Source: Shewanella sp. CG12_big_fil_rev_8_21_14_0_65_47_15 (GTDB lineage: Bacteria > Pseudomonadota > Gammaproteobacteria > Enterobacterales > Shewanellaceae). Taken from it: a stretch of 64,000 nt of DNA. Numbering within the stretch: position 1 is the stretch's first letter; the number at the start of each line of letters is the position of its first letter. Shown piece by piece: positions 38,401 to 47,451 of this stretch. The notes under the pieces are model-generated. The model was not told the origin of the DNA and did no database searches. It was given only the letters and a program-made list of their open reading frames with translations. The DNA lies in NCBI RefSeq assembly GCF_002783505.1, contig NZ_PFGL01000062.1:1-64000 (forward strand), read 5' to 3'. The position numbers and the translations under genes were made by a program.

Positions 38401-39441
38401 TAATTCTGGAAGCTGGTTGAGCGTGAAATCCGCGTTGAGTGACAGAGGGTAATCTTTCTCGAGTGCGAGTGTGCCTAGGATATCGGCCTTACCACTCGTA
38501 TGTTCGAGCACTAAATGATCTAAGGTCAATTGATATTGACGGAAACTTCCCTGCAGTTCGGCATGACTAAAATGGTCCTTACGCTCACCCATTTGCAACA
38601 AGGTATTGTCTAAAATCAGGCTATTAACCGTCACAGGAAACGGCATAAACACTTGGGGTAGGTGTGCCATTGCCCATTCATCCACGGGCGATGTAGGAGA
38701 TGCTCCCTGGGGAGATTGAACATTGCCCGTTGGCGCATTCGCGGTTGTGGTCGTTTCTGTACTAAGGGGAATAAAGACTAAGAGTCCCTCGCTCTTGAGC
38801 TGTTTGACGTTCAGTCCTTCTGTAAACCAAGTGGCTGCGGTATCAATCTGGTTGGCGCTAAAACGCATATCATCGACTTCAACATTGATAGCATTGAGCT
38901 GTGCCATATCGAGGGTGATGTCAAATGGTAATACGAGTTCGGTATTCGCTTCGGGCGGATCTTCTAATACTGGCTCAGGTGCATTCCCGGCAGAGAGTTG
39001 TTCGGTATCAATTTTTACATCAACTTTATTTGCTGTGAGGGCGTTAACACACAGCTGTGTTTGTAATAAACAGATGGGCTGCCAAGCGAGGTGCAGATCC
39101 TCAAGCTCAACTTTTATGCCATCCATAGACCAAGCGGCATGGGATAAGGTCAGTTCTTTATTGAGTGAGCCCGATGTATAGCTGAGGTCGAGATCCGGTA
39201 CAAATTGGCTAGCTAAGCCGACACTAATGCGCGATCCAATTTCAGTGCCTAGCAGCAGTGCTAAAAGCACTAATAGGGTTAATGGCACATAAATCAGAAT
39301 ACGGGTTAAGAGCTTAAACGTGCGCCAGAGGCGCTGTGCAATGGATGGTGCTTTGCTCACAGCCGCTGCAACGGGTGTGCCCACAGACATGCTATCCGAT
39401 GGAATATTTGTATTATCATGGGGTCCTTGGGGCTGACTCAT
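35473..39441 (-). CDS. tamB: Translocation and assembly module subunit TamB
   Basis: A very large envelope protein (1322 residues) spanning the periplasm between the inner membrane and TamA, of the AsmA/VPS13-like lipid-bridge group. The start at 39441 overlaps the tamA stop codon (ATGA). One N-terminal membrane span (LLTRILIYVPLTLLVLLALLLG) is followed by more than 1000 residues of beta-strand-rich repeats. The C-terminal DUF490 domain has GDIKVKEGNYKFMGQTLKIRTGEVQFVG and ends in the TamA-interacting strands (GVGVFNPGYEMTVRYYL, DIYYNF). A longer frame to 39474 is not needed. Confidence 0.94.
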   Translation of the reverse strand: MSQPQGPHDNTNIPSDSMSVGTPVAAAVSKAPSIAQRLWRTFKLLTRILIYVPLTLLVLLALLLGTEIGSRISVGLASQFVPDLDLSYTSGSLNKELTLSHAAWSMDGIKVELEDLHLAWQPICLLQTQLCVNALTANKVDVKIDTEQLSAGNAPEPVLEDPPEANTELVLPFDITLDMAQLNAINVEVDDMRFSANQIDTAATWFTEGLNVKQLKSEGLLVFIPLSTETTTTANAPTGNVQSPQGASPTSPVDEWAMAHLPQVFMPFPVTVNSLILDNTLLQMGERKDHFSHAELQGSFRQYQLTLDHLVLEHTSGKADILGTLALEKDYPLSLNADFTLNQLPELPELTRQQLSLTLNDSLGQLRINALAKGDADFTLEGQITLKDPSMPYKARLQQARLQWPLQQAEYSVDNLSIDTQGTLETQEAKVSGNVLTPFHKVLAIETELLHRDTTLLVKQFKAKGEIGTLNIEGELDYAEAFAWKAKVILDSIKLQELNLPSTQTADKTSETDTATAATTPLPDSLISGKLQTTGKFDNSHWQVALTDTVLTGTMQGYPFDISGDVSVNDALHVSANGLNAQVLGSTLNLKGQANTRWDLEGELQVPDFSLWLPQASGQLQANINVTGDAKHPQVELSAQLADLIYQNIKLRESILKAYYKPLDEHEFAFSLKSKAFHLGSQALDTVTLGSKGNIQDQKLTLNANGDLGLELSIANHYDQKKSQLHTEINRLNLATPLGLWQLDKHINLSWDHNKHKGNITPFCLVTPNSQFCLNNQIVLGNTGDAQVSYAGNPGKLLIPILPSNMHWDGNASLLANLVWAAGRKPTADLTLDFSPGSLKLKRAKNREVTVNYQTLSLHSTLDAKRLVSSINFESEGVASWQSEITVNVTPDRALSGYANIKQINLQPLGEFFPQLNTVEGLFTSKLNFAGTLNDPAVSGNIALTQGAFALTANPTLINKIDMSMTLGGQQAELKGRWMMGDGLGRVTGDLRWPQGQFSGELAIKGDKLAVIQPPLALLDVSPDVTLAFNNQQLELKGVVDIPSGNIKIVQLAEGGVALSDDVIFDDSIAATQPKASPYAIVADLNINVGSNLRVDGMGLKGKLQGTLKLQQQAFRPPLLFGDIKVKEGNYKFMGQTLKIRTGEVQFVGPTSVPNLNIEAIREIKSEDLVAGVRVTGTPARPVVTLFSNPAKEQAEILSYIIKGSGFNNTNNEQNNSLMMGAALGLSSQVGGGGAINNIGSTATGIIEEFGFSNVQLDTNDEGRVAISGFIGEKLMVKYGVGVFNPGYEMTVRYYLLSQLYLETVSGTLGQSLDIYYNFNIK

Positions 39442-41294
39442 AGTTCTGTCCCCATGGTTAAGTGAATACGCCAAGAGCGGTCGATGGTGTCAGTCTCTTT
39501 CAATCCTACCCCTAAATCTAACTTAATTGGCCCAATGGGGGAGATCCAATGAATACCGCCCCCGACGGAGACTACCGGCTCAAATTGATTATTGTCGAAG
39601 GCATTACCCGCATCGACAAAGGTTGCGACCCGCCATGTTGGGGTGACATAGTATTGATATTCCAAACTTCCGACCATTAAATAGCGACCACCTATCACTT
39701 CACGATTGATGTTGCCATCGGTGTCCACAAAGTCCAGATAGGGCCCGAGTTCTTGATAGCCATAGCCCCGGATAGTTTGGTCGCCCCCGGTAAAATAACG
39801 CAAAGAAGGGGGAACAAAGGCAAGTTCATTTTCATTGACTAGGTTAGCGCCTAAATCGATACGGGCGACTAATCTGTGATTATCGAAGAAGGTATCAATC
39901 CATTTGAACTTCGCCTGTAATCTGGCTAAACGTATGTCCGAACCTAAATAGGGATCGGCATAATCCATACTGTATACTTGCCTAAAACCCGACTTAGGAT
40001 CGAGGGAATTATCGCTCCGTGTGGTTTTAGAGAAGTTGATGCCAGTCAAATACAAACTGGGGCTATAATCGATATCCGACTGGGTATATTCCTCACGAAT
40101 GGCATCGAGTGAGTAGCTCATTAACCATTGATTATCCAATCTTTGTTGACGAAGTAATCCGAGTTGATATTTAGTGGATTCGAGTTGGCCAGTATTGCGA
40201 AAATCCCTATCCTTTGGCTCATAAACTTGGGTCACACCGTATTTATCCCGCAGCAACCCTAAGCGAATTTTCAACTGATCGTCCAGTGGATGGGTGAGCG
40301 GAATAGTATAAGTCGTTAAAAACTTGGGCCTTTCAGGTGACCACTCTAGACTGGTTTCCTGAGAGTGGCCGTATTTGTTGACCTGGGGTGTACGCCAAGT
40401 CACCCGTACTCTAGGATCGAAGGCTTTATCTGTGCTTTGTCCTATGTCCGCCCCTAGACCCAGTTCAATTGAATGGCTGGCTTTTGGCGTTAGCTCCACT
40501 TTTACGGGTAACTGGTTATCCTTAGCCTGATCTATCTGCGGCAGCACTTTGATATTGGCAAAATACCCAGTATCTAATAGCTGCCGATTAAGGGCACTGA
40601 CGCGGCGGGTCGAATAGGCGGCATGCTCTTTAAACGGCACTAGCTTAGTGAGAATATCCGGCTCTAGGGTGTGGCCATCAAAGCTGACTTGACCAAAGTG
40701 ATAACGCTCGCCCGAGTCGAAATGCAGGCTAATTTGGGCAGTATTTACATCCCGATTGATCTTAATTTGCGATTGGGTGAACTCTCCATCGAAATAACCA
40801 CGGGCGAGGGCGAGAGTGACCAGTTGGGATTTTAACTCCGAATAACTACCGTGATTTAAGGTATCGCCGGGTTTGATCTTGACTTGGGATAACCAGGTAT
40901 CGAAAGCGCTATCCGTCAGCATCTCCCCGGAGAAGTTAATGTCAACCCATTGAATTTTAATGGGTTCACCCGCAGTAACTATGAGCTTGAGTTCCCAAGG
41001 CCCCTTGTCGTTTTCAATCAATTTTTCTTCGACTTCGCCGTGGTAATAACCCATGGACTCTAAAGCGGTACTGACATTGTCTTCAACGTTGAATAAAAAG
41101 GCACGGCGCTGCACCTCGGAATCGGGCAAATTACCTAAATGGGCGAGAATATTGCGCTGTAAAGACTCATCGACGCCTGTGACCGAAAGCGTTAAAAAAT
41201 TGTCGGCGGCCACAGTCACTGACGTGACTAAACTCAGGCCAACAAGCAAATTGAAACGAAAAGAAAATGACGTGATTTGCAAGAATAGCTGCAC
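39438..41294 (-). CDS. tamA: Translocation and assembly module subunit TamA (Omp85 family)
   Basis: Outer-membrane barrel of the Omp85 family that works with TamB. The GTG at 41294 (618 residues) has AGGGA seven bases upstream and produces a clean signal peptide (cleavage near SVTVAA-D). The open frame reaches a TTG at 41348 with no ribosome site. Three POTRA-like domains (about 30-260) precede the 16-stranded barrel. The conserved RGY motif in GGDQTIRGYGYQELGP is present. tamB follows with a 4-base overlap. Confidence 0.92.
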   Translation of the reverse strand: MQLFLQITSFSFRFNLLVGLSLVTSVTVAADNFLTLSVTGVDESLQRNILAHLGNLPDSEVQRRAFLFNVEDNVSTALESMGYYHGEVEEKLIENDKGPWELKLIVTAGEPIKIQWVDINFSGEMLTDSAFDTWLSQVKIKPGDTLNHGSYSELKSQLVTLALARGYFDGEFTQSQIKINRDVNTAQISLHFDSGERYHFGQVSFDGHTLEPDILTKLVPFKEHAAYSTRRVSALNRQLLDTGYFANIKVLPQIDQAKDNQLPVKVELTPKASHSIELGLGADIGQSTDKAFDPRVRVTWRTPQVNKYGHSQETSLEWSPERPKFLTTYTIPLTHPLDDQLKIRLGLLRDKYGVTQVYEPKDRDFRNTGQLESTKYQLGLLRQQRLDNQWLMSYSLDAIREEYTQSDIDYSPSLYLTGINFSKTTRSDNSLDPKSGFRQVYSMDYADPYLGSDIRLARLQAKFKWIDTFFDNHRLVARIDLGANLVNENELAFVPPSLRYFTGGDQTIRGYGYQELGPYLDFVDTDGNINREVIGGRYLMVGSLEYQYYVTPTWRVATFVDAGNAFDNNQFEPVVSVGGGIHWISPIGPIKLDLGVGLKETDTIDRSWRIHLTMGTEL

Positions 41295-41414
41295 TTTATG
41301 ATCCCTGTGATGTGGCATCATTGTCGCCAGAATAAAAGCAACAGGCAAGGAGATGATTGAAATTAGTCATTGAAATGGTTACAAAGGACGCTACTGTTTA
41401 AGGGGATGTAAATA

Positions 41415-42446
41415 ATGAAAATAAAATTAGCCACCTTTAGTTTAATAATCTCGAGTGCACTTTTTATGTCGCAACACACCTACGCCAATGAAAAACCCTT
41501 TGCCATTGCTATCCATGGTGGTGCTGGCACGATTTCTAAAGCTAACCTGACCCCCGAGCTGCGCCAAGCCTATAAAGACAAACTCAAGGAAGCCGTCGAT
41601 AAGGGCTCTAAGGTATTAGAGCAGGGTGGGGATAGCCTAGTGGCGGTACAAACGGCAATCAATGTCTTAGAAAACAGCCCATTATTTAATGCGGGTGTGG
41701 GCGCTGTGTATACCTATGATGGTGGTCACGAGTTAGACGCATCGATTATGGACGGTAAAACCATGAATGCCGGCGCCGTCGCCGGGGTTCGCCATATCGC
41801 TAACCCTATCGATTTAGCCCTCGCTGTGATGAATAAGTCTGAACATGTGATGTTGTCGGGCGTGGGGGCGGAGGAGTTTGCCTTAACCCAAGGTTTTACC
41901 TTAGTCCCTAACAGCCATTTCGATAGCGATGCCCGCTACCAGCAATTGCTCGATGCCCGGCAGAAACTGCAGGCGGCAGAAAAATCAGCCCAAATTGCCG
42001 GCATTGAGATGAAGGACCTCGATTATAAATTCGGTACTGTTGGCGCAGTCGCCTTAGATAAAAATGGTAATTTAGCCGCGGGAACCTCGACCGGCGGTAT
42101 GACGGCAAAACGCTTTGGCCGTATCGGTGACTCGCCTGTGATTGGCGCGGGCACCTACGCCGAAAATGGCGTGTGTGCGGTGTCAGCAACGGGGCATGGC
42201 GAGTTTTTTATTCGCTACCAAGTGGCGGGGGATATCTGTGCCAAGGTGAAGTACCAGCAAAAATCGATTATTCAGGCGGCCGATGAAGTGATCAATCAAC
42301 GTTTGATCACAGCGGGCGGCTCGGGTGGCGTGATTGCGGTCGATCATAGAGGCAACATTGCCACGCCATTTAATACCGAAGGTATGTACCGCGCGACTCG
42401 CAGTAATGGCGAACCGGCCCAAGTGTTGATCTGGCAAGATCAATAA
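41415..42446 (+). CDS. iaaA: Isoaspartyl peptidase/L-asparaginase, exported
   Basis: Ntn-hydrolase that removes isoaspartyl residues and hydrolyses asparagine. It is made as a 343-residue precursor that cleaves itself between G207 and T208 (DYKFGTVGAVALD), with T208 the nucleophile. GNLAAGTSTGGMTAKRFGRIGDSPVIGAG and AVSATGHGE are the substrate-binding segments. A signal peptide (MKIKLATFSLIISSALFMSQ, cleavage near A24) places it in the periplasm. AAGGGGA precedes the ATG. It is transcribed divergently from tamA and ends at a strong terminator. Confidence 0.95.
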   Translation: MKIKLATFSLIISSALFMSQHTYANEKPFAIAIHGGAGTISKANLTPELRQAYKDKLKEAVDKGSKVLEQGGDSLVAVQTAINVLENSPLFNAGVGAVYTYDGGHELDASIMDGKTMNAGAVAGVRHIANPIDLALAVMNKSEHVMLSGVGAEEFALTQGFTLVPNSHFDSDARYQQLLDARQKLQAAEKSAQIAGIEMKDLDYKFGTVGAVALDKNGNLAAGTSTGGMTAKRFGRIGDSPVIGAGTYAENGVCAVSATGHGEFFIRYQVAGDICAKVKYQQKSIIQAADEVINQRLITAGGSGGVIAVDHRGNIATPFNTEGMYRATRSNGEPAQVLIWQDQ

Positions 42447-42485
42447 CGGAAAAATATCGCGCTTATTGCGCCGATCCTTAAGCTG

Positions 42486-42521
42486 AAAAAGCGAGCACAA
42501 TTGGCATTGTGCTCGCTTTTT
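42486..42521. terminator. Bidirectional terminator between iaaA and the glucoamylase gene
   Basis: A perfect 16-bp stem (42486-42501 with 42506-42521) with a four-base loop and A5/T5 ends, suitable for both convergent genes. Confidence 0.9.
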
Positions 42522-42545
42522 ATCCTTAGGCTGGGGTTAAACTCA

Positions 42546-45092
42546 TTATTTCAATGCCGCTGGGACGATAGGGTAGTGATCCCAGACTTGACCATCGGTC
42601 ATTGAGCGCACCAGCTTGATGTATTCGGCATGGGTCCAGGCGAGCGGCGTGGCCGAGTTGGTGCCTTGTCCGAGTTGGTAATGGTAGCGAGTAGCATCGC
42701 CGACACCGTCCCACGCTTGCTCGGGTAACATCATGCCCGCATTCGCAAAGGTTTCCATGCCCTGCACATAGGTGTTGATCAACTGCTGTTTAGTTTGCTG
42801 GGCGTTATTGCCTGTTAGTTCACCTTTCGCTTGGGCGAGTGCTAGCTCAAAATGACCGCGCTCACCGGTGAAGAAGGGCCAGACTCGGCCACGTTGATTG
42901 GCGCTGTTGCTGCCCGACTCCGCATAGTTATTGCCAGAAACCGTATCCTCACCGTAACCGTCGTTGCCATAACGTCTAAAGCCGGGGATAGTGCTGCCAT
43001 CTTTGGCGGAGAACTCGTATTTTATGCGTAGGTTGTGCTCAAGCTCAGTGTTATCAATCAGTTGAAGGCTTTGATTGATCAGCTTATCGGTTGCACCGCG
43101 CACGCCATAACGCACTAGTTCTAAAAATCCGCCATCGAGGATCTGACGTTGATCTAAACCTTGCTTACCATTATTCGCCGCCAGCGTATCGCCAGTGTTT
43201 GGCTCGCCATTCGGGCTCAAACGTAAATAGTAAGGTGCGCTGACGCCAGCGCTGTTCTTCAATAGCCCTTGAGTGGTGACTAAGTGTTTTTCTAAGCTGT
43301 CACTTAGGCCTTTGGCGGCGGCAAGATAACGGCTACTGGAGTCGATATCCTTGGCTTCTTTGGCTATTTCACTCGCGGCAACAAGGCCGGCAATCACTGC
43401 GGCCGTTGTCGAGGGGGAGTAACCCGCTTGTTCTTCCCAACGTTCTTGCTGGGTTTTAGGCGGGGTGATTTGGGTGTGATTCCAATCCAGATTGACCTCA
43501 CCGCCGCTGATCAAAAAGTCTGCTGCACCTTTGAGCATCTCTCGATACCAGTAACCGATCTCATCAGGGGTGAGTACGCCCGCTTGCCAGAGTTTCCAGC
43601 CGAGCATGATAGGCATGGCAGTTTGATCGAGCTGCACGCCAACCCATTCAATTTGGCCATCCACATGGGTCTTTTGCAGGAACCAACCCGGCGTACCCGT
43701 AAAGCCGGGCGTCTTTTCGGTCACTTGCACTTTTTTCAGGTATTCGAAGGCCACCTTGGGCGTTTGCGTGTCACCCATGGCGAGGAATGCCATGGCACAT
43801 TGATAAAAGTCGCGCGGCCATACCGCTTTATAGCCAGTACTCGGCACGGCTGCCGAAACCGTATCGCCCCAAGGATTAGAAAGTGAAGCGATAAGTGCGC
43901 CCGCATAGGTTTTATCTTCCTGCGCTTTCAAGACCATAGCACTGGTATACAGCAGCTTACCGCTATCTGTGGTGTTGTTGGCCATGTTAGCGATGGTGGG
44001 CAGTGAGCTTAAGTAATCGTGCCAGCCGACGTGGGTGGCGTCGCCTTTGTAGGCGCTGAGCACAGCATCATAACCTGCGGCTAAGGTGGCATCGGCATTG
44101 GCTAAACTTTGGGTTTCATCTTTACCAAAACCGATGGCGAGATTAACAGTGACGGGTTTGGCTTTGATAAGCGTAGGGTAGCTCGCGGTAAAGGCGATAT
44201 TACCGACGGTCGATTTATCCTGTGCACTGGTCGTTTGATAGGGCGTATCGAGTCTGCCGTTATCGGCCAAATCGGCTAGGCCATCGGAGACGCCGACAAA
44301 GCCAGTCGTTGCCTGCACAAAATTCAGATCGGATTTTACCGTCATCACGCTGCTGTCTTTGGCGGCGGTATAGGCCACCAGCGCCTGATTATTAGCATGA
44401 GTGTCGATGCGGCCGATATCATTGGCGCCCGCGTTGTCGATATGCGGATTGACATACAAATGCGGCGTAATGCCGTCTTCAAAGGCGGTAAAAGTGACGC
44501 GCATCATTAGGGTGTCGCGGTCGGGATCGGTAAAGATATGCTTTTCAATCTGATACTTACCTTCAACATCTTTATTGATAATTTTATAGGCAAGGGATTG
44601 CGGGCGACCGTTAGCATCCGTATCTAAATATTCTATGCTGCTGATGGTGTTATCTTTTTCGGTATCGACAAAACCATTTCCCGTGATCACAAATTGCAGT
44701 TCTTTGAGCTGCGCATTGTGAATAAGGCCATACATGGTTTCGGTTAAAATACCTTGGGCGAGGGAGAACCAGACGCGACTAACGGGGTTTTGCGCCGAAT
44801 CTTGATATTGGCCTTGGGTGTAAGGCTCGTAAGACGTCCCAATACCGGTTTTACCCGAAAATGCCCAAGTCGGCGCTTTACCCGGTGCGCCGGGGGCTAT
44901 CGACTGGGACAGGGAGTCAATTTCATTCGATGTCGAAGCGGTTGATAAAGTCGATGGGACAGGAGAACAAGCCGCTAATCCAAGGCTGCAGATAACACTG
45001 GCTGCCATCGCCAACACTAAGGGTTTGATACGCAAATGGGACAAAGTGCTGTTCTTGCGCTTGTGTCCTTGCGATGTTGAGTTTACGGGCAT
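42546..45092 (-). CDS. Glucan 1,4-alpha-glucosidase (GH15 glucoamylase) lipoprotein
   Basis: Releases glucose from the non-reducing ends of maltodextrins or starch. The start at 45092 (848 residues) follows GGGGAGA. The lipobox LAAC (C42, followed by Ser) predicts an outer-membrane lipoprotein. An N-terminal beta-sandwich domain (about 70-330) precedes the (alpha/alpha)6 barrel. Recognisable pieces are YKAVWPRDFYQCAMAFLAMGD, the general acid in RWEEQAGYSPSTTAA and the C-terminal TPLAWTHAEYIKL holding the base. It lies downstream of the MFS transporter on the same strand, so the two form a maltodextrin-use operon. Confidence 0.92.
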   Translation of the reverse strand: MPVNSTSQGHKRKNSTLSHLRIKPLVLAMAASVICSLGLAACSPVPSTLSTASTSNEIDSLSQSIAPGAPGKAPTWAFSGKTGIGTSYEPYTQGQYQDSAQNPVSRVWFSLAQGILTETMYGLIHNAQLKELQFVITGNGFVDTEKDNTISSIEYLDTDANGRPQSLAYKIINKDVEGKYQIEKHIFTDPDRDTLMMRVTFTAFEDGITPHLYVNPHIDNAGANDIGRIDTHANNQALVAYTAAKDSSVMTVKSDLNFVQATTGFVGVSDGLADLADNGRLDTPYQTTSAQDKSTVGNIAFTASYPTLIKAKPVTVNLAIGFGKDETQSLANADATLAAGYDAVLSAYKGDATHVGWHDYLSSLPTIANMANNTTDSGKLLYTSAMVLKAQEDKTYAGALIASLSNPWGDTVSAAVPSTGYKAVWPRDFYQCAMAFLAMGDTQTPKVAFEYLKKVQVTEKTPGFTGTPGWFLQKTHVDGQIEWVGVQLDQTAMPIMLGWKLWQAGVLTPDEIGYWYREMLKGAADFLISGGEVNLDWNHTQITPPKTQQERWEEQAGYSPSTTAAVIAGLVAASEIAKEAKDIDSSSRYLAAAKGLSDSLEKHLVTTQGLLKNSAGVSAPYYLRLSPNGEPNTGDTLAANNGKQGLDQRQILDGGFLELVRYGVRGATDKLINQSLQLIDNTELEHNLRIKYEFSAKDGSTIPGFRRYGNDGYGEDTVSGNNYAESGSNSANQRGRVWPFFTGERGHFELALAQAKGELTGNNAQQTKQQLINTYVQGMETFANAGMMLPEQAWDGVGDATRYHYQLGQGTNSATPLAWTHAEYIKLVRSMTDGQVWDHYPIVPAALK

Positions 45093-45148
45093 GTTAATTC
45101 TCCCCAAATCAGAGTGATATATTGTTATTTGTCGTTAAGTCTGATGAT

Positions 45149-46750
45149 TTATGTCGGTTGATTTTGCTCGACAAACAGCACTGCGATACCGGCACACATC
45201 ATAAGCACACCGCCAGTGATCAGGGCATAAATGGGCTGGTTATCAAATAAGGTATTGAGAATTAAGCCTAAAACGCTTGCGGCCAATAACTGCGGGATCA
45301 CGATGAAGAAGTTAAAAATCCCCATATAAACGCCCATTTTCTGTGGGGGTAACATGCCAGACAGCATGGCATAGGGTACAGATAAAATGGACGCCCATGC
45401 GATACCCACACCTATCATAGGCAGCCATAACAGGCTTGGGTCTTTAATAAAGAAGAAGCTAATCAAGCCTATACCGCCACAGAACATATTGACTGTGTGG
45501 GTCAGTTTGATGCCAATACGCTTAGCCAACATAGGAATAAATATCGCCGCAATGGCGGCAAAACCATTGTAGGAGGCGAACAGCACGCCGACCCAATCTG
45601 CGCCGTCGTTATAGGCCTTAGACAACACATCGCTGCTGCCAAAATGGTAGGACGTCACGGCAGACGTGGTGTAAATCCACATGGCAAACAGCGCGAACCA
45701 AGAGAAAAATTGCACGATAGCCAATTGATGCATGGCTTTGGGCATATGGAATAAGTCATCGACCACGCTAAATATCATGCCGAGTTTATGGCGTTCAGCG
45801 GGGTGTGAATTGCCCAAACGCAGCGCGCAATACAGTTGCAATGGGCCAAAGGCGAAAATTCCTAAGCTTAAGATATACAATTGTTTATCTAAATCCTGCG
45901 CCCAAATAGCGAAGGTGAGCATGGCGCCGAGACCCATCCACACGAAGGACGCAAATTGATATTTTTTGGCGCTGCGGATACGGGCTAAGGTTTCATCCTC
46001 GGCATCGATTTGTTTAGCATTAAAGGCGGCAAGCTCTTCGGGGGAATATTCCCTTGTCGATACGACAGTCCAAGTGACCGCGAGCAATAACACTGCGCCA
46101 CCGAAATAGAAGGCATAACGCACTGAGTCGGCAATCTCGCCCGCTGGTGCAGTATTAGCGACATCCAAAAAGTGAGTCAAAATATAGGGTAAAGCTGATG
46201 CAACCACAGCGCCAATGCCGATGAAAAAGCTTTGCATAGCATAGCCTTGGGTACGCTGGCTTTTCGGTAAATTGTCACCGACGAAGGCGCGAAATGGCTC
46301 CATGGCGATGTTGATCGAGGCATCCATGATCCATAACATGCCCGCAGCAATCCATAGGGTAGGCGAGTGCGGCATGATAAAAATGGCGAGAGTGGTAAAA
46401 ATCGCACCAATCAAAAAATAAGGGCGGCGGCGGCCAAGGCGTCCCCAGGTTTTATCACTCAAATAACCAATAATAGGTTGAACCAACAAACCCGTTAGCG
46501 GCGCGGCAATCCACAGTATGGGGATTTCGTCGATAGATGCGCCTAAGGTTTGGAAAATGCGACTGACGTTGGCATTTTGCAGGGCAAAACCAAATTGAAT
46601 GCCTAAAAAGCCGAAGCACATATTAAAAATTTGCCAGAAATTCAGCTCAGGTTGTGGCTTGAATGAATGCGGCGCCTGAGGCACGACAGCTTGATGGCTA
46701 TCTTGTTGATTAGCTTGTTGATGATTAGCCTGTTGATGATTCGAAGACAT
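45149..46750 (-). CDS. MFS/GPH-type sugar transporter, probably maltose
   Basis: Inner-membrane symporter of about 12 spans, 533 residues, resembling the maltose/sucrose:cation symporters of gammaproteobacteria. Supporting motifs are the N-terminal GFLGIQFGFALQNANVSRIFQTLGA, the loop 2-3 signature GYLSDKTWGRLGRRRPYFLIGA, and MLSGMLPPQKMGVYMGIFNFFIVIPQ near the C terminus. The first 25 residues are Gln/His-rich with repeated HQQAN units. It is the first gene of the operon with the glucoamylase; substrate is inferred from that neighbour. Confidence 0.88.
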   Translation of the reverse strand: MSSNHQQANHQQANQQDSHQAVVPQAPHSFKPQPELNFWQIFNMCFGFLGIQFGFALQNANVSRIFQTLGASIDEIPILWIAAPLTGLLVQPIIGYLSDKTWGRLGRRRPYFLIGAIFTTLAIFIMPHSPTLWIAAGMLWIMDASINIAMEPFRAFVGDNLPKSQRTQGYAMQSFFIGIGAVVASALPYILTHFLDVANTAPAGEIADSVRYAFYFGGAVLLLAVTWTVVSTREYSPEELAAFNAKQIDAEDETLARIRSAKKYQFASFVWMGLGAMLTFAIWAQDLDKQLYILSLGIFAFGPLQLYCALRLGNSHPAERHKLGMIFSVVDDLFHMPKAMHQLAIVQFFSWFALFAMWIYTTSAVTSYHFGSSDVLSKAYNDGADWVGVLFASYNGFAAIAAIFIPMLAKRIGIKLTHTVNMFCGGIGLISFFFIKDPSLLWLPMIGVGIAWASILSVPYAMLSGMLPPQKMGVYMGIFNFFIVIPQLLAASVLGLILNTLFDNQPIYALITGGVLMMCAGIAVLFVEQNQPT

Positions 46751-47175
46751 TGAACTTCCTTTCTGTTGCCGGCAGTATTTCTGCCTTGAGTGCTTATTGT
46801 TTTAATTGTTTTGCCGAGCAATGGATGGTTTCGCACAGGTTATGAACGTGTCTGCTCTGTGAAAAAATGGCGAATATACCTCTCCCTCAGAAGCATATTC
46901 GCCGATAAATTCATTTCACATTTGGACTTAACACCTTAATTAAAACGAGTCAGTCCAAAAGAGTGGCTCAAAGCCAGTCAGCAGAAAGAACTTAAGTCTG
47001 ATAGCAATCCTTGTATTCACCCTATCAGAAACGACCTCACGCATTTCAAACCCCACAAGCAGAGGGTGAAACGAGCGGATTTATAGTAGCCTTGCCTTGG
47101 TTTTAGGTACAACCGCTTACATACGTATTCATCATGACGTGGCATCCTTTGGATAACGCTATCTTAACTTATTTT
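46751..47175. other. Regulatory region upstream of the sugar transporter
   Basis: A noncoding gap of about 425 bases. It holds a 9-bp inverted repeat (listed separately), a small palindrome TTGCCGAGCAA near 46810-46820, and a half CRP-like site (AAATGTGA on the minus strand, near 46908-46925) whose second half is poor. No gene was seen. Confidence 0.5.
46869..46903. promoter_or_regulatory. 9-bp inverted repeat upstream of the sugar transporter
   Basis: GGCGAATAT at 46869-46877 and ATATTCGCC at 46895-46903 are perfect inverted copies separated by 17 bases, about 120-150 bases upstream of the transporter ATG. It could be an operator with two half-sites or an mRNA hairpin. Confidence 0.4.
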
Positions 47176-47346
47176 CTACAGAAAATTGGGTGTGAAACTC
47201 TGGATAATATGGTTGAAGTTGGTTTTAAAGAGATCATAGTGGCATTGATGTTCGGCTTTTGAGGCGCTTGTTGACAACTTAGCCCCTGGTCCCTTGGCTT
47301 CGACCACAAAATATTCCAGCACGGTACCATCAGTGACACGTAGCAT
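47176..47346 (-). pseudogene. Orphan toxin-tip fragment (copy 1)
   Basis: A 56-codon frame whose first 24 residues end in VLEYFVVEAKGPGAKL. The E-A-K in a hydrophobic strand followed by GPGA looks like the catalytic strand of a PD-(D/E)XK nuclease toxin of the Tox-REase kind. The fragment is far too short to be a complete domain. It lies directly after a decayed immunity-gene 3' end and is duplicated at 48487-48645. It is probably a cut-off C-terminal effector piece. Confidence 0.55.
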
Positions 47347-47428
47347 GGCTTAAAGCAGTTGCTGCCAGATAAGCCCTTATGGAATGAAAGGGTCAATAAC
47401 CTGGTGTTTTATCCCCGCCTAAATCGCC
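47347..47428 (-). pseudogene. Decayed 3' end of an immunity gene
   Basis: The minus strand reads GIKHQVIDPFIP, stop, GLIWQQLL, stop. This matches the C terminus of the intact gene at 48649-49467 (GMKHQIIDPFIPEGLVWQQPR), with a stop codon in place of the Glu codon and a second in place of the Gln before AG. No upstream part of the gene remains. Confidence 0.75.
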
Positions 47429-47451
47429 AAAATGCCAGTGTAGTAGCATGG

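Noticed and set aside
46908..46929. CRP-like half site upstream of the sugar transporter
   Set aside because: One arm is good but the second departs too far from the consensus to call a site.
47169..47396. 75-codon minus-strand open frame in the cassette scar
   Set aside because: It is out of frame with the recognisable immunity and toxin-tip remnants, which better explain the DNA.
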